From assembly GCF_018991925.1 (NCBI RefSeq), contig NW_024726235.1, positions 7,595,639 through 7,659,638 on the forward strand: a stretch of DNA of 64,000 nt, in the 5' to 3' direction. Position numbers and translations under genes: made by a program. Positions 49,201 to 61,206 of this stretch are shown piece by piece. Source of the stretch: Homarus americanus (lineage: Eukaryota; Arthropoda; Malacostraca; Decapoda; Nephropidae). The notes beneath the pieces are model-generated. The model searched no databases. It was not told the DNA's origin and saw only the letters and a list, made by a program, of their open reading frames with translations. Each line of letters begins with the position of its first letter. Position 1 is the stretch's first letter.

Positions 49201-49299
49201 AAATAACATCAGAGGAACATAACACGGACATTCACCAAGAGGAAGAAAGAGGAAGAGGGTGGGGTGCATGGTGAGGGGAGAGAGAGAGGGGGGGTGGGT

Positions 49300-50150
49300 C
49301 TGGGGAGCAGGGAGGTGTGTGGGGTAGGGGTGCTGGTGAGGGAGGTGTGTGGGGAGGGGTGCTGGTGAGGGAGGTGTGTGTGTGTTAAGGGTGCTGTGAG
49401 GGAGGTGTGTGTTGGGGTGCTGGAAGGAGATGTGTGTGTGTTAAGGGGTGTTGGTGAAGGAGATGTGTGTGTTAAGGGGTGTTGGTGAGGGGAGGTGTGT
49501 GTGTTAAGGGGTGTTGGTGAGGGAGGTGTGTGTTAAGGGGTGTTGGTGAGGGAGGTGTGTGTGTGTTAAGGGGTGCTGGTGAGGGAGGTGTGTGTGTGTG
49601 TTAAGGGGTGCTGGTGAGGGAGGTGTGTGTGTTAGGGTGTTGGTGAAGAGGTGTGTTAAGGGGTGTTGGTGAGGAGGTGTGTGTGTGTTAAGGGGTGTTG
49701 GAGGGAGGTGTGTGTGTTAAGGGGTGAGGAGGAGGTGTGTGTGTGTTAAGGGGTGCTGGTGAGGGAGGTGTGTGTGTGTTAAGGGTGCTGGTGAGGGAGG
49801 TGTGTGTGTGTTAAGGGGGGGGGAGGTGTGTGTTAAGGGGTGCTGGTGGAGGGGTGTGTGTTAAGGGGTGCTGGTGAGGAGGTGTGTGTGTTGAGGGGTG
49901 GTGGTGAGGGGAGGTGTGTGTGTTAAGGGGTGCTGGTGAGGGAGGTGTGTGTGTTAAGGTGCTGGTGAGGGAGGTGTGTGTTAAGGGTGCTGGTGAGGGA
50001 GGTGTGTGTGTTAAGGGTGCTGGGAGGGAGGTGTGTGTGTGTTAAGGGGCAGAGGTGTGTGTGTTAAGGGTTGCTGAGGGAGGTGTGTGTGTGGGTGCTG
50101 GTGAGGGAGGTGTGTGTGTTAGGGGTGCTGGTGAGGGAGGTGTGTGGGCG
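49300..50150. repeat. 32-bp minisatellite, about 27 copies
   Basis: The unit is GTGCTGGTGAGGGAGGTGTG followed by a short GT run and TTAAGGG. The GT run and G run vary in length from unit to unit. Confidence 0.93.
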
Positions 50151-50277
50151 GCGCTCCTGACGTGAACAGAGACAAGACGCCGACATGGCAGAGGGCAGAA
50201 GTATTCCCGAGGTGAAGAGTGATCTGGGTGAAGCAACTATGTCTGCCTCCACCACCACACCGGAAGACCCATCGAAA

Positions 50278-50278
<1 letters not shown>

Positions 50279-50331
<53 letters not shown>
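50279..50331. repeat. CA microsatellite
   Basis: Perfect CA run of about 26 copies, 130 bp beyond the 32-bp array. Confidence 0.97.
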
Positions 50332-50334
<3 letters not shown>

Positions 50335-50499
50335 TGGTGGTCCCCTCGTTAGGTCTATATCTCAGCCCTACACTTACCCTTACTGCCCCTTCACGTGCTC
50401 TCAGTGGCATAACCCATCTCTACCTCACCTGCCCTAATACTTCACCTGTGTGTCTCTCTCTCTTCCTCACCTGCCCTAACACTTCACCTGGGAGTTGTT

Positions 50500-50785
50500 G
50501 CTTCCCTCCTTCCTCTCTCCCTGCATCCTACCCTCTCTCCTACCTTCTTACCTCCCTCCCTCTATCCTTTTTACCTCCCTCCCTCTATCCTTTTTACCTC
50601 CCTCCCTCTATCCTTTTTACCTCCCTCCCTCTATCCTTTTTACCTCCCTCCCTCCCTTCCATCTTCCTTCTCTCCATCCTTTTGACTTCCCTCCCTCCCA
50701 TCCTCCTTTCCTCTATCCTTTTTACCTCCCTCCCTCCCATCCTCCTTCCCTCCATCCTTTTTACCTCCCTCCCTCCTTCACCTGC
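50500..50785. repeat. 23-bp pyrimidine minisatellite
   Basis: About ten units of ACCTCCCTCCCTCTATCC plus a T run, the later ones diverged (CCCATCCTCCTTCC). Homopyrimidine on the plus strand. Ser/Leu/Pro-rich frames of 200 codons extend from here into the next array and are artefacts. Confidence 0.9.
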
Positions 50786-50904
50786 CTGGCCTCCTCACCA
50801 GCTGGGCCAGGTGGGTGGGGTCCCGACTTACAAAAACCTGCTGATGACCAACACCACCTCCAGCTGGTCACGCCTAATATACCCTGGTGCCTGGCCTTAT
50901 ACTG

Positions 50905-53900
50905 CTGTCCTTGTTTTGTCTTTGTTATACTCTTGTCCTTGTTAAGTGTCCTTGTTATTGTGTTATTCTTATTTTGTCTTTGTTTTACTGCGGTCCTTGT
51001 TGTTTGTCTTTGTTCTACTGTTGTCCTTGTCATAGTGCCCCTGTTAATGTGTTGTTCTCGTTGTTTTGTCTTTGTTCTACTGTTGTCCTTGTCATAGTGC
51101 CCCTGTTAATGTGTTGTTCTCGTTGTTTTGTTCTTGTTATACTGTTGTCCTTGTCATAGTGTCCCTGTTATTGTGTTGTTCTCGTTGTTTTGTTCTTGTT
51201 ATACTGTTGTCCTTGTCATAGTGCCCCTGTTAATGTGTTGTTCTCGTTGTTTTGTCTTTGTTATACTGTTGTCCTTGTCATAGTGCCCCTGTTAATGTTT
51301 TGTTCTCGTTGTTTTGTCGTTGTTATACTGTTGTCCTTGTCATAGTGCCCCTGTTAATGTGTTGTTCTCGTTGTTTTTGTCCTACTGTTGTCCTGTCATA
51401 GTGCCCCTGTTATGTGTTGTTCTCGTTGTTTTGTTCTTGTTATACTGTTGTCCTTGTCATATGCCCTGTTAATGTGTGTTGTCCTTTTGTTCTACTGTTG
51501 TCCTTGTCATAGTGCCCTGTTAATGTGTTGTCTTCGTTGTTTTGTTCTTTGTTATACTGTTGTCCTTGTCATAGTGCCCTTAATGTGTGTCGTTGTTTTG
51601 TTCTATAGTGCGTGCCCTGTTATTGTGTTGTGTTGTCATATTGTTTTGTGTTCTTTGTTATACTGTTGTCCTTGTCATAGTGCCCTTGTTGTTTCTCGTT
51701 GTTTTGTCTTTGTTATACTGTTATTGTGTTGTCCGTTTTTTGTCTTTGTTATACTGTTGTCCTTGTCATAGTGCCCCTGTTAATGTGTTGTTCTCGTTGT
51801 TTTGTCTTTGTTCTACTGTTGTCCTTGTCATAGTGCCCCTGTTAATGTGTTGTTCTTGTTGTTTTGTTCTTGTTCTACTGTTGTCCTTGTCATAGTGCCC
51901 CTGTTAATGTGTTGTTCTCGTTGTTTTGTTTTTGTTCTACTGTTGTCCTTGTCATAGTGCCCCTGTTAATGTGTTGTTCTCGTTGTTTTGTCTTTGTTCT
52001 ACTGTTGTCCTTGTCATAGTGCCCCTGTTAATGTGTTGTTCTCGTTGTTTTGTCTTTGTTCACTTGTTGTTCTTGGTCATAGTGCCCCTGTTAATGTGTG
52101 TTGTTCTCTGCTGTTTTGTTCTTTTTGCTATACTGTTGTCCTTGTCATAGTGCCCCCTTGTTGTTGCAAGTTGTTCTCGTTGTTTTAGTCTCGTTATACT
52201 GTTGTCCCTTGTCATAGTGCCCCTGTTAATGTGTTGTTCTTGTTGTTTTGTCTTTGTTATACTGTTGTCCTTGTCATAGTGCCCCTGTTAATGTGTTGTT
52301 CTCGTTGTTTTGTCTTTGTTATACTGTTGTCCTTGTCATAGTGCCCCTGTTATTGTGTTGTTCTCGTTGTTTTGTCTTTGTTATACTGTTGTCCTTGTCA
52401 TAGTGCCCCTGTTAATGTGTTGTTCTCGTTGTTGTGTCTTTGTTATACTGTTGTCCTTGTCATAGTGCCCCTGTTAATGTGTTGTTCTCGTTGTTTTGTT
52501 CTTGTTCTACTGTTGTCCTTGTCATAGTGCCCCTGTTAATGTGTTGTTCTCGTTGTTTTTTGTTCTTTTTTGTTATACTGTTGTCCTTGTCATAGTGCCC
52601 TGTTAATGTGTTGTTCTCGTTGTTTTGTCTTTGTTCTACTGTTGTCCTTGTCATAGTGCCCCTGTTAATGTGTTGTTCTCGTTGTTTTGTCTTTGTTCTA
52701 CTGTTGTCCTTGTCATAGTGCCCCTGTTAATGTGTTGTACTCGTTGTTTTGTTCTTGTTATACTGTTGTCCTTGTCATAGTGCCCCTGTTAATGTGTTGT
52801 TCTTGTTGTTTTGTCTTTGTTATACTGTTGTCCTTGTCATAGTGCCCCTGTTAATGTGTTGTTCTCGTTGTTTTGTCTTTGTTATACTGTTGTCCTTGTC
52901 ATAGTGCCCCTGTTATTGTGTTGTTCTCGTTGTTTTGTCTTTGTTATACTGTTGTCCTTGTCATAGTGCCCCTGTTAATGTGTTGTTCTCGTTGTTGTGT
53001 CTTTGTTATACTGTTGTCCATGTCATAGTGCCTGTTAATGTATTTGTTTCTCGTTGTTTTGTCTTTGTTATACTGTTGTCCTTGTCATAGTACCCTATTA
53101 ATGTTTTGTTCTCGTTGTTTTGTCGTTGTTATACTGTTGTACTTGTCATAGTACCCCTAAGCCAATATGTTGTTCTCATTGTTTTGTTCTTGTTTTACTG
53201 TTGTCCTTGTCGCAATTACCTGTTAATATGTTGTTCTCGTTGTTTGTCTTTTGTTATACTGTTGTCCGCTTGTCATAGTGCCCTGTTGTGTATTTGTTCT
53301 CGTTGACTTTGTTCTTGTTATACTGTTGTCCTTGTCATAGTGCCCCTGTTAATGTGTTGTTCTCGTTGTTTTGTCTTTGTTATACTGTTGTCCTTGTCGC
53401 AATGACCTGTTGTTGTTTCTCGTTGTTTCTTTGTTCTACTGTTGTCCTTGTCATAGTGCCCTGTTATTGTGTTGTTCTCGTTGTTTTTGTCTTTGTTCTG
53501 TTGTCCTTGTCCTTGCATGCCCTGTTAATGTATTTGTTCTTGTTGTTTTGTCTTTGTTATACTGTTGTCCTTGTCATAGTGACCCTGTTATTGTGTTGTT
53601 CTCGTTGTTTTGTCTTTGTTCTACTGTTGTCCTTGTCACTTGTTGCCTCGTAATGTATTTGTTCTCGTTTGTTTTGTGCTTTGTTCTACTGTTGTCCTTG
53701 TCGCAAGTGCCCTGTTAATGTGTTGTTCTCGTTTGTTTTGTCTTTGTTTCTACTGTTGTCCTTGTCCTTAGTGCCCCTGTTAATGTGTTGTTCTCGTTGT
53801 TTTGTCTTTGTTCTATTTGTCCTTGTCACAGGTACCCCTGTTAATATGTTGTTCTCGTTGTTTTGTCTTTGTTCTACTGTTGTCCTTGTCATAGTGCCCT

Positions 53901-55850
53901 GTTAATATGTTCTGTTAATGTGTTGTTCCTGTTGTTTTGTCTTTTTGTTCTTACCGTTGTCCTTGTCATAGTTCGTTAATGCAAGTTGTCTTCTCTGTTG
54001 TTTTGTTCTTGTTATACTGTTGTCCTTGTCATAGTGTCCCCTGTTATTGTGTTGTTCTTGTTTGTTTTGTCTTTTGTTATACTGTTGTCCCTTGTCATAT
54101 GCCCTGTTAATGTAAGTTGTCTCGTTGTTTTGTCTTTTGTTATACTGTTGTCCTTGTCATAGTGCCCCTGTTAATGTTTTTGTTCTTGTTGTTTTGTTCT
54201 CGTTGTTGTTATACTGTTGTGTTGTCTGTCATAGTGCCCCTGTTAATGTAAGTTGTTCTCGTTGTTTGTTCGTTTTACTGTTGTCCTTGTCATAGTGCCC
54301 TGTTAATGTGTGTTGTTCTCAGTTTGGTTTTGTCTTTTTGTTATACTCGTTGTTGTCATAGCGCCCTGTTAATGTGTTGTGTCTTGTTGTTTTGTTTCTT
54401 TGTTATACTGTTGTCCTTGTCATAGTGCCCCTGTCAATGTGTTGTTCCTGTTGTTTTGTCTGTTGTTATACTGTTGTCCTTGTCATCTGTTGACCCTGTT
54501 ATTGTAAGTGTTGTTCTCGTTTGCTTTGTCTTTGTTCTTACTCTTGTTGTCCTTGTCATACCTGTTATTGTGTTGTTCTCGTTGTTTTGTCTTTTGTTCT
54601 ACTGTGTTGTCCCTTGGTTCATAGTGCCCTGTTAATGTGTTGTTCTTGTTGTTTTGTCTTTGTTATACTGTTGTCCTTGTCATAGTGCCCTGTTATGTGT
54701 TGTTCCGTTGTTTTGTCTTTGTTTGTTGTCCTTGTCAAGTGCCCCTGTTAATGTGTTGTTCTCGTTGTTTTGTTCTTGTTATACTGTTGTCCTTGTTAGT
54801 GCCTGTCATGTGCTGTATTCTACTGTTGTCCTTGTCATAGTGCCCCTGTTAATGTGTTGTTCTGTTGTTTTGTTCTTTGTTATACTGTTGTCCTTGTCAT
54901 AGTGCCTGTTATGTGTTGTTCTCGTTGTTTTGTGTTATACTGTTGTCCGTCATAGCCCTGTTAATGTGTTGTTCTCGTTGTTTTGTCTTTGTTTACTGTT
55001 GTCTTGTTAGTGTTCTGTTAATGTGTTGTTCTCTGTTGTTTTGTCTTTTTATACTGTTGTCCTTGTCATAGTGCCCCTTGTTATGTGTTGTTCTCGTTGT
55101 TTTGTCTCGTTAACTGTTGTCCTTGATAGTGCCCTGTTAATGTGTTGTTCTTGTTGTTTTGTTCTTGTTATACTGTTGTCCTTGTTAGTGCCCTGTTATT
55201 GTGTTGTTCTTCGTTGTTTTGTCTTTTGTTCTATGTTGTCCTTGTCATAGTGCCCCGTTAATGTGTTGCTCGTTGTTTTGTCCTACTGTTGTCCTGTCAT
55301 AGTGCCCCTGTTATGTGTTGTTCTCGTTGTTTTGTTCTTGTTATACTGTTGTCCTTGTCATATGCCCTGTTAATGTGTGTTGTCCTTTTGTTCTACTGTT
55401 GTCCTTGTCATAGTGCCCTGTTAATGTGTTGTCTTCGTTGTTTTGTTCTTTGTTATACTGTTGTCCTTGTCATAGTGCCCTTAATGTGTGTCGTTGTTTT
55501 GTTCTATAGTGCGTGCCCTGTTATTGTGTTGTGTTGTCATATTGTTTTGTGTTCTTTGTTATACTGTTGTCCTTGTCATAGTGCCCTTGTTGTTTCTCGT
55601 TGTTTTGTCTTTGTTATACTGTTATTGTGTTGTCCGTTTTTTGTCTTTGTATACTGTTGTCCTTGTCATAGTGCCCCTGTTAATGTTGTTCTCGTTGTTT
55701 TGTCTTTGTTATACTGTTGTCCTTGTCTTAGTGCTCTGTTAATGTGTTGTTCTCGTTGTTTGTCTTTGTTATACTGTTGTCCTTGTCATAGTGCCCCTGT
55801 TAATGTGTTGTTCTCGTTGTTTTGTCTTTGTTATACTGTTGTCCTTGGTT
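50905..55850. repeat. 62-bp minisatellite, about 80 copies
   Basis: The unit joins TTGTCCTTGTCATAGTGCCC, CTGTTAATGTGTTGTTCTCG and TTGTTTTGTCTTTGTTATAC. Units from 51000 to 53030 are regular; 53040-55260 has many one- to several-base losses and gains; regularity returns near 55690-55850. An irregular block of about 370 bp at 51376-51745 recurs without visible change at 55277-55646. Cys/Val/Leu-rich plus frames follow the 62-residue protein period. Confidence 0.95.
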
Positions 55851-55861
55851 AGCATAACAGA

Positions 55862-56005
55862 GGGCAACACACTACCACTGCCCCCCCCAAAAAAAACTTA
55901 AAACGTTGAAAAAAAAATAAATAAACAAAAAATATATAAACAAACAAACAAACAATAAATGACCTCCTAATATACCTGTTACCTCAAGATAGATGTACCA
56001 TACAT

Positions 56006-56074
<69 letters not shown>

Positions 56075-56091
56075 CACACACACACACACAG
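55862..56091. repeat. A-rich tract and CA microsatellite
   Basis: 55884-55955 is A-rich with AAAC and AAAT steps (AACAAACAAACAAAC). CA runs cover 56010-56072 and 56077-56091. Nothing else is visible. Confidence 0.85.
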
Positions 56092-56129
56092 TTACATTCA
56101 CTACATACCTGGCCACCACTCATCATTAA

Positions 56130-56450
56130 CCTGTATCTACTCTTCCCCTTCCTCTTCCCTACCTTCCCTTCCTTCCTTCCTCTCTCCTGCCATTACTCTC
56201 CCTCTTCCCATCACAACCTCCCACTATCTCCTCCCCCCATCATAAACCCTCCACTACCTCCCACTTCCCCCTACCTTCACTTCCCTCAGCCTCCACCACC
56301 TCTCCTCATCCCTACCCAAGGTCCCCTCACCAACCTCCTCCCCTGCCTCACCAACCTCCTCCAACCTCACCAACCTCCTCCCCTCGCCTCATTCCTCCTC
56401 CCACCTCCTCCTCCCTCCTCACCTCACTCCCCCCCCCAACCATCACCTGA
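56130..56450. repeat. Pyrimidine-rich CCTCC simple sequence
   Basis: CCTTCC, CCTCCTCC and CACCAACCTCC runs. A 157-codon frame that starts in the CA tract and crosses it is compositional. Confidence 0.75.
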
Positions 56451-56554
56451 GGAGGTTCACCTGTAGGGAGTTATCAAGGAGGACCCGGCTGCCCTGCACC
56501 TGGGAGGACCACCGCCTTATAAACACATCGTTAAGGTATCTGCCACCCCTTCAG

Positions 56555-57065
56555 GGGCTGGTGATCGTTGGTGGGGGTAGGTGGTCTTAAGGGGTAGGTG
56601 GTTTTATGTGGAGGGTAGGTGATCGTAGTGGGGTAGATGATCGGTGGGTAGGTGGTATTAGGTGAGGGTCGGTGTCTTTGGTGGGGTAGGTGGTCTTGGG
56701 GGTAGGTGATCTGTAGTGGTTTTAGGTAAGGGGTAGATGGTCTTAGGTAAGGGTGATGGTCTTAGGAGGATAGGTGATTTGATGGGAGTGGTGATCTTGG
56801 TGGGGTAGGTGGTCTTAGGTGGGTAGGATCGGAGGGGATCGGAGGTAGGGATCGGAGGTAGGGTAGGTGATCGGAGGTGGGTGATAGGTGGGGTATATCT
56901 GGAGGTAGGTGGGGTGATCGGAGGTGGAGGTAGGTGGTCTTAAGTGGGGGTAGGTGGTCTTAGGTGGGGGTAGGTGGTCCTAGGTAGCGGGTAGGTGATC
57001 AGAGGTGGGGCAGGTGATCGGAGGTGGAGGTAGGTGATCTTAGGTGGGGGGTAGGTCATAGGTAT
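56555..57065. repeat. GGTAGGTGGTCTTAGGTG minisatellite
   Basis: About 22 imperfect units near 22-24 bp built on GGGTAGGTGGTCTTAGGTGG and GATCGGAGGTGGGGTAGGTG variants. Divergence is high in the centre. Confidence 0.88.
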
Positions 57066-57900
57066 AGAGGGTAAATAGTCATTGGAAAATTACCTGTCTG
57101 GAAAGGGTGGAGAAGAGGTGAGACGAGGTGGTCAGGGTGGATTAGGTGGTATTACGGAACACCTACCAATATACACAAAGAAAGTGAGAGAGAGACAGAC
57201 ACACACTTCAACACAGGTACCTGGCATCAACACACTCCACACACCTGACAGACAGACAGACCAAGTAGCATGTGATGTTAAGTGGTGTTTCTGGCAACTT
57301 TACCGACACTACCGACTTTTCAAACCTTCCGGTCACCACTTATGAGAGAATCATTATGGTTGGCTGAGAAACTTGATGGTTTAAATCTTCTCTCTTAAAA
57401 GATAACTTCCTTTATTATACACATTAGATCAATCCACATAAGGCATCCAGCGAGCGGCGGTAACTGCACATCAACAACACGATGATATCAAACTCATGGC
57501 TGATGCCGAGTCGTATAAGAGGAGGAAAAACAACGATGTTCAATGGAAATTATTGCGAGTTGACCATTAGGACCCCCAGGCGAGTAAGTGAACCACATAC
57601 TAGGCCCACACTCAAGTGTTTTAACCCCCCGGGAACATCAGGCGATCGGTCGTGTTGGTGCACAGGGAGGAACAGAGACTGGAGGATCCACACGCTAAAC
57701 ACAGACCCAAGGGTTTCTGGTTCACCAAAAACTCAATATCATATTCCACTTTACATCACACACGATTCTTTACCAACCGTAACCTTTGACCTTCAGCTGT
57801 AATTGTGTCCTTGATCCATGACACTAAATTCCTGACTTGACCCACTGTGTATTCATATCGTTTCCTCACAGGACTTAAGTAAGCTCAAAGGAAGATAATG

Positions 57901-57901
<1 letters not shown>
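57066..57901. other. Unique spacer with one unsupported open frame
   Basis: A plus frame with an ATG at 57482 and stop ending at 57802 (106 codons) is non-repetitive. A competing frame over 57440-57570 looks equally coding-like and ends in TAG. A GTAAGT donor-like string lies near 57581. I recognise no domain and cannot choose between frames, so I record it only as a possible fragment. Confidence 0.3.

Positions 57902-57973
<72 letters not shown>
57902..57973. repeat. CA microsatellite
   Basis: Perfect CA run of about 36 copies. Confidence 0.97.
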
Positions 57974-57975
<2 letters not shown>

Positions 57976-58241
57976 TAAAACGTAATTTCACCCATCTGTA
58001 CGTAAAAAAAATATTTATAAAGTGTATGGATAAGTAGAGTGACTAAGGCGGTCAATAATGGTGTAATGAGCGTGCGGTAAAGAAGAAAGTTTGTGAAGGA
58101 GGGTCAGGGAGAAACACACACACACACACAACCTCAACTAATACGAGATCACGTCGAGGGTTGAGAGGTGAAAAAGAACTGGTACAAAAACATTATACCA
58201 ACTAGAACCTCTGAATTTTATCCACAGCCACCTTGTATAAC

Positions 58242-58408
<167 letters not shown>

Positions 58409-58829
58409 CATGACCCCTTTAATCAGAGGCACAGAATTGAGAACCATGAAAGCAAGGCAGTATGAGGGCTGGTGAAAGGGTTAGGCCAGGGACGTAAAGC
58501 ATCACTAGTTTCCTTCTGTTTGGTTCACAAGCAGAGAAGGTATCCTGTACAGGTTTGATAAAATACCGCCTTTAACCTGTAATTATTGTCTTCTTCATCT
58601 GTTTGACTGATAAAATAATAACACCAACATGAGCTTCTTCCCTCCATGTTTATTAAATGCACTCAAGAGGTAAGTGTGAGTGTGAGTGTGAGTGTGTGTG
58701 TGAGTGTGAGTGTGTGTGTGTGGAGGGTGGGGGCAGTGACATAGTGTAAGTCAACAAAAGTTTGGATGGTTCCTGGTGAGTGTGGGAGGCTGAGGTGAAA
58801 ATAATCCTCCAGGGTGTGTGAAAGGGACG
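58409..58829. other. Unique spacer
   Basis: Contains a GTGAGTGTGAGT simple stretch at 58674-58722. No gene is recognised. Confidence 0.5.
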
Positions 58830-59790
58830 AGTTACACCCTCCTGCTGGACACCTCTCCCACACACCCTCCTGCTGGACACCTCTCCCACACACCCTCCTG
58901 CTGGACACCTCTCCCACACACCCTCCTGCTGGACACCTCACCCGCCTGCTGGACACCCTCCCACACACACCCTCCTGCTGGACACCCTCCCACACACCCA
59001 CCTGCTGACACTCTCTCCCACACACCTCCTTGCTGGACACCTCTCCCACACACCCCTCCTGTTGGACACACCTCTCCACACCCACCTGCTGGACACCTCT
59101 CCCCACACACCCTCCTGCTGGACACCTCTCTCCCACACACCCACCTGCTGACACCCTCCCACACCCTCCTGTTGACACACCCTCTCCACACACCCTCCTG
59201 CTGGACACCTCTCCCACACCCACCTGCTGGACACACCTCTCCCACACCCACCTGCTGGAGCCACCTCTCCCACACACCCACCCAAGGGACACCTCCACAA
59301 CACCCACCAGACACCTCTCCCACACACCCAGCTGCTGGACACCTCTCCCCACACACCCCCAAGGGACACCCTCTCCCACACACCCTCTGCTGGACACCTC
59401 TCCCCACACACCCACCTGCTGGACACCTCTCCCACACACCCACCTGCTGGACACCTCCCACACACCATCCTGCTGGACACACCCTTCCCACACACCCTCC
59501 TGCTGGACACCTCTCCACACACCCTCCTGCTGGACACCTTCCCACACACCTCCTGCTGGACACCCTCTCCCACACACCCTCCTGCTGGACACCTCTCCCT
59601 GCACACCTCCTGTGCTGGACACCTCTCCCACACACCCTCTGCTGGACACCTCCCACACACCCACCTGCTGGACACCTCTCCCACACACACCCACCTGCTG
59701 GACACCTCTCCCACACACCCTCCTGCTGGACACCTCTCCCACACACCCACCTGCTGGACACCTCTCTCACACACCCACCTCCTCCCTCCA
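58830..59790. repeat. 28-bp minisatellite, about 34 copies
   Basis: The unit joins CTGCTGGACACCTCTCCCAC and ACACCCTC or ACACCCAC. It is nearly stop-free on both strands, so overlapping frames of 370 codons (plus) and 359, 322 and 278 codons (minus) appear. The minus product would be Cys/Gly/Val-rich and the plus product His/Pro/Thr-rich. Both are by-products of the array. Confidence 0.95.
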
Positions 59791-59933
59791 TGATAAACAA
59801 CAGCAGATATTTGTACCGTTTTATAATATTTAATTTACATGATTTGAACGTAAGAAAGAAGCCTTGGATGGTCCCTAGACAAGAAGGAAGGGTGATATAT
59901 ATGGCTGAGGCGCAGTATCATAGGGTCTAGTTA

Positions 59934-60482
59934 CACAGTGGTTCTCAACCTTTTTCACTCCATTCCCCCCTTGAGGAATTTTCAACATCCTCGCGGCCGC
60001 CTTCACCCCCCCCCACACACAAATAATGTTGAAAAATAAAATGCACAATATATTGTTCAGAGACAATACACTCCACTGTTTTCGTGATGGTATCCCAGGC
60101 CAGACTGAGATCATTCGGTCCTATCACCACTTGCAAAGGGATGACACACGGACACGTACTGAACAAGTCAGTTCAGCAGCTCGGTCCAGCACCTGTCACA
60201 CAGACAGGGGCTGGACCTGTGAAATCTTATATAATCCGTAAAAATAAAAAAATAGCACCAGAGTTTGTAAATATTAAAATTGTATTGTCGTTATGATTAA
60301 ACAAAATGACAAAAAAAGAATGAAAATTCTCTTCTGTCAAGTCAAAATAAATAATACAAGTTTTGTTTAATTCAGATTCCCAACATTATTTGGAAACGTA
60401 CAATTTATAACAGCTCGCCGTGGCTCCCCTAAATTCTTGCCGTGGCTCCCTTGGGGGCCATGGCCCCCAGGTTGAGAACGAC
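59934..60482. mobile_element. hAT-like miniature transposon (MITE)
   Basis: The left end CAGTGGTTCTCAACC (59936-59950) is mirrored by GGTTGAGAACGACT (60470-60483), the terminal signature of many hAT-family non-autonomous elements. TCTAGTTA (59926-59933) and TCTAGTAA (60483-60490) flank it as a 7-of-8 match target duplication; hAT elements make 8-bp duplications. The inside is AT-rich, has no transposase, and near its right end has GTGGCTCCC and GGGGGCCATGGCCCCC palindromic sequence. Non-autonomous and probably immobile. Confidence 0.6.
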
Positions 60483-60488
60483 TCTAGT

Positions 60489-60805
60489 AAGTGGTTCCCA
60501 AACGCGGCGGGGTGGAGGCGTGAAGCGAAAAACATTAATAATGAATTTTTTATTGAGATATTTTCAATAAAATTTTGTACTAATAATTTTTTGTATATTT
60601 CAATCTTCCCCATATGCACGAGGTACATGGATAGAATAATTACGAGTTAGTTGATATTGAAAGTAATATAAATACGAGTAGAAGGTGTATAACTGATTAA
60701 AAGTTGATTAAATTTATAAAAAAGGAGGGGGAGTGGGGGAGGGGGCGAGAGGGTTTGTTAAAAAGCAAAAGGGGGCGTCACGAGAAAGGGTTTCGGAAGC
60801 ACTGG
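60489..60805. mobile_element. Second hAT-like miniature transposon
   Basis: AGTGGTTCCCAAAC (60490-60503) at the left is mirrored by GTTTCGGAAGCACTGG (60790-60805), 12 or 13 matches in the core. The right part has AAAGGGGGCGTCACGAGAAA, a subterminal string I associate with hAT-type miniature elements. The interior is AT-rich without coding capacity. No matching 8-bp flanks are visible, perhaps because it shares its left border with the element at 59934-60482. Confidence 0.5.
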
Positions 60806-61115
60806 TTTAAACTTCAGAGTATACACAGAGCCTTGTAGTGCTGCAGGGTGGAGGTGCTGCTGTGGTGCTTCTGGGTGTTAGCAACGATGACATGGTCACC
60901 CCAGCGTTTCACGACCCTGCCAGGTGCCAGGTAACACGGCACCTCCTCTTCCTCATCTTGGCCCCAGAGCTGGAGAGGAGCCACCTGCTGAGGGGTAGTG
61001 AGGCTCGAGGGATGATTTATGAGGCAATGTGTTGGCATGGAGCAGGTGGCGGCCCCGTCTACTGCCTCCACAGGTGGCCTATAGCCCTTTGTTTTACCAC
61101 TTTACCCAATTGTCG
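60806..61115. other. Unique spacer
   Basis: Non-repetitive GC-moderate sequence. A plus frame (60838-61206) crosses into the next repeat and shows no known domain. Confidence 0.45.
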
Positions 61116-61117
61116 GC

Positions 61118-61206
61118 ACCCGTGTACCCCCTTCACCTGCCCCTACCTCCCCCTTCACCTGCCCCTACCTCCCCCTTCACCTGCCCCTACCTCCCCCTTC
61201 ACCTGA
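61118..61206. repeat. 21-bp minisatellite, about 4 copies
   Basis: Units of CCCTTCACCTGCCCCTACCT plus C. Nearly identical copies, hence young. Confidence 0.9.

Noticed and set aside
45805..49206. 1133-codon frame as a real protein gene
   Set aside because: It is tandem repeat from about 45915 to 49200, has no stop in any plus frame by construction, and shows no domain or start context.
50905..55850. Cys/Val/Leu-rich frames as membrane proteins
   Set aside because: Hydrophobicity comes from T/G-rich codons of the 62-bp unit; frames break at each irregular unit.
57482..57802. 106-codon ATG frame as a gene
   Set aside because: A second frame over part of the segment looks equally coding-like, and neither shows a known motif.
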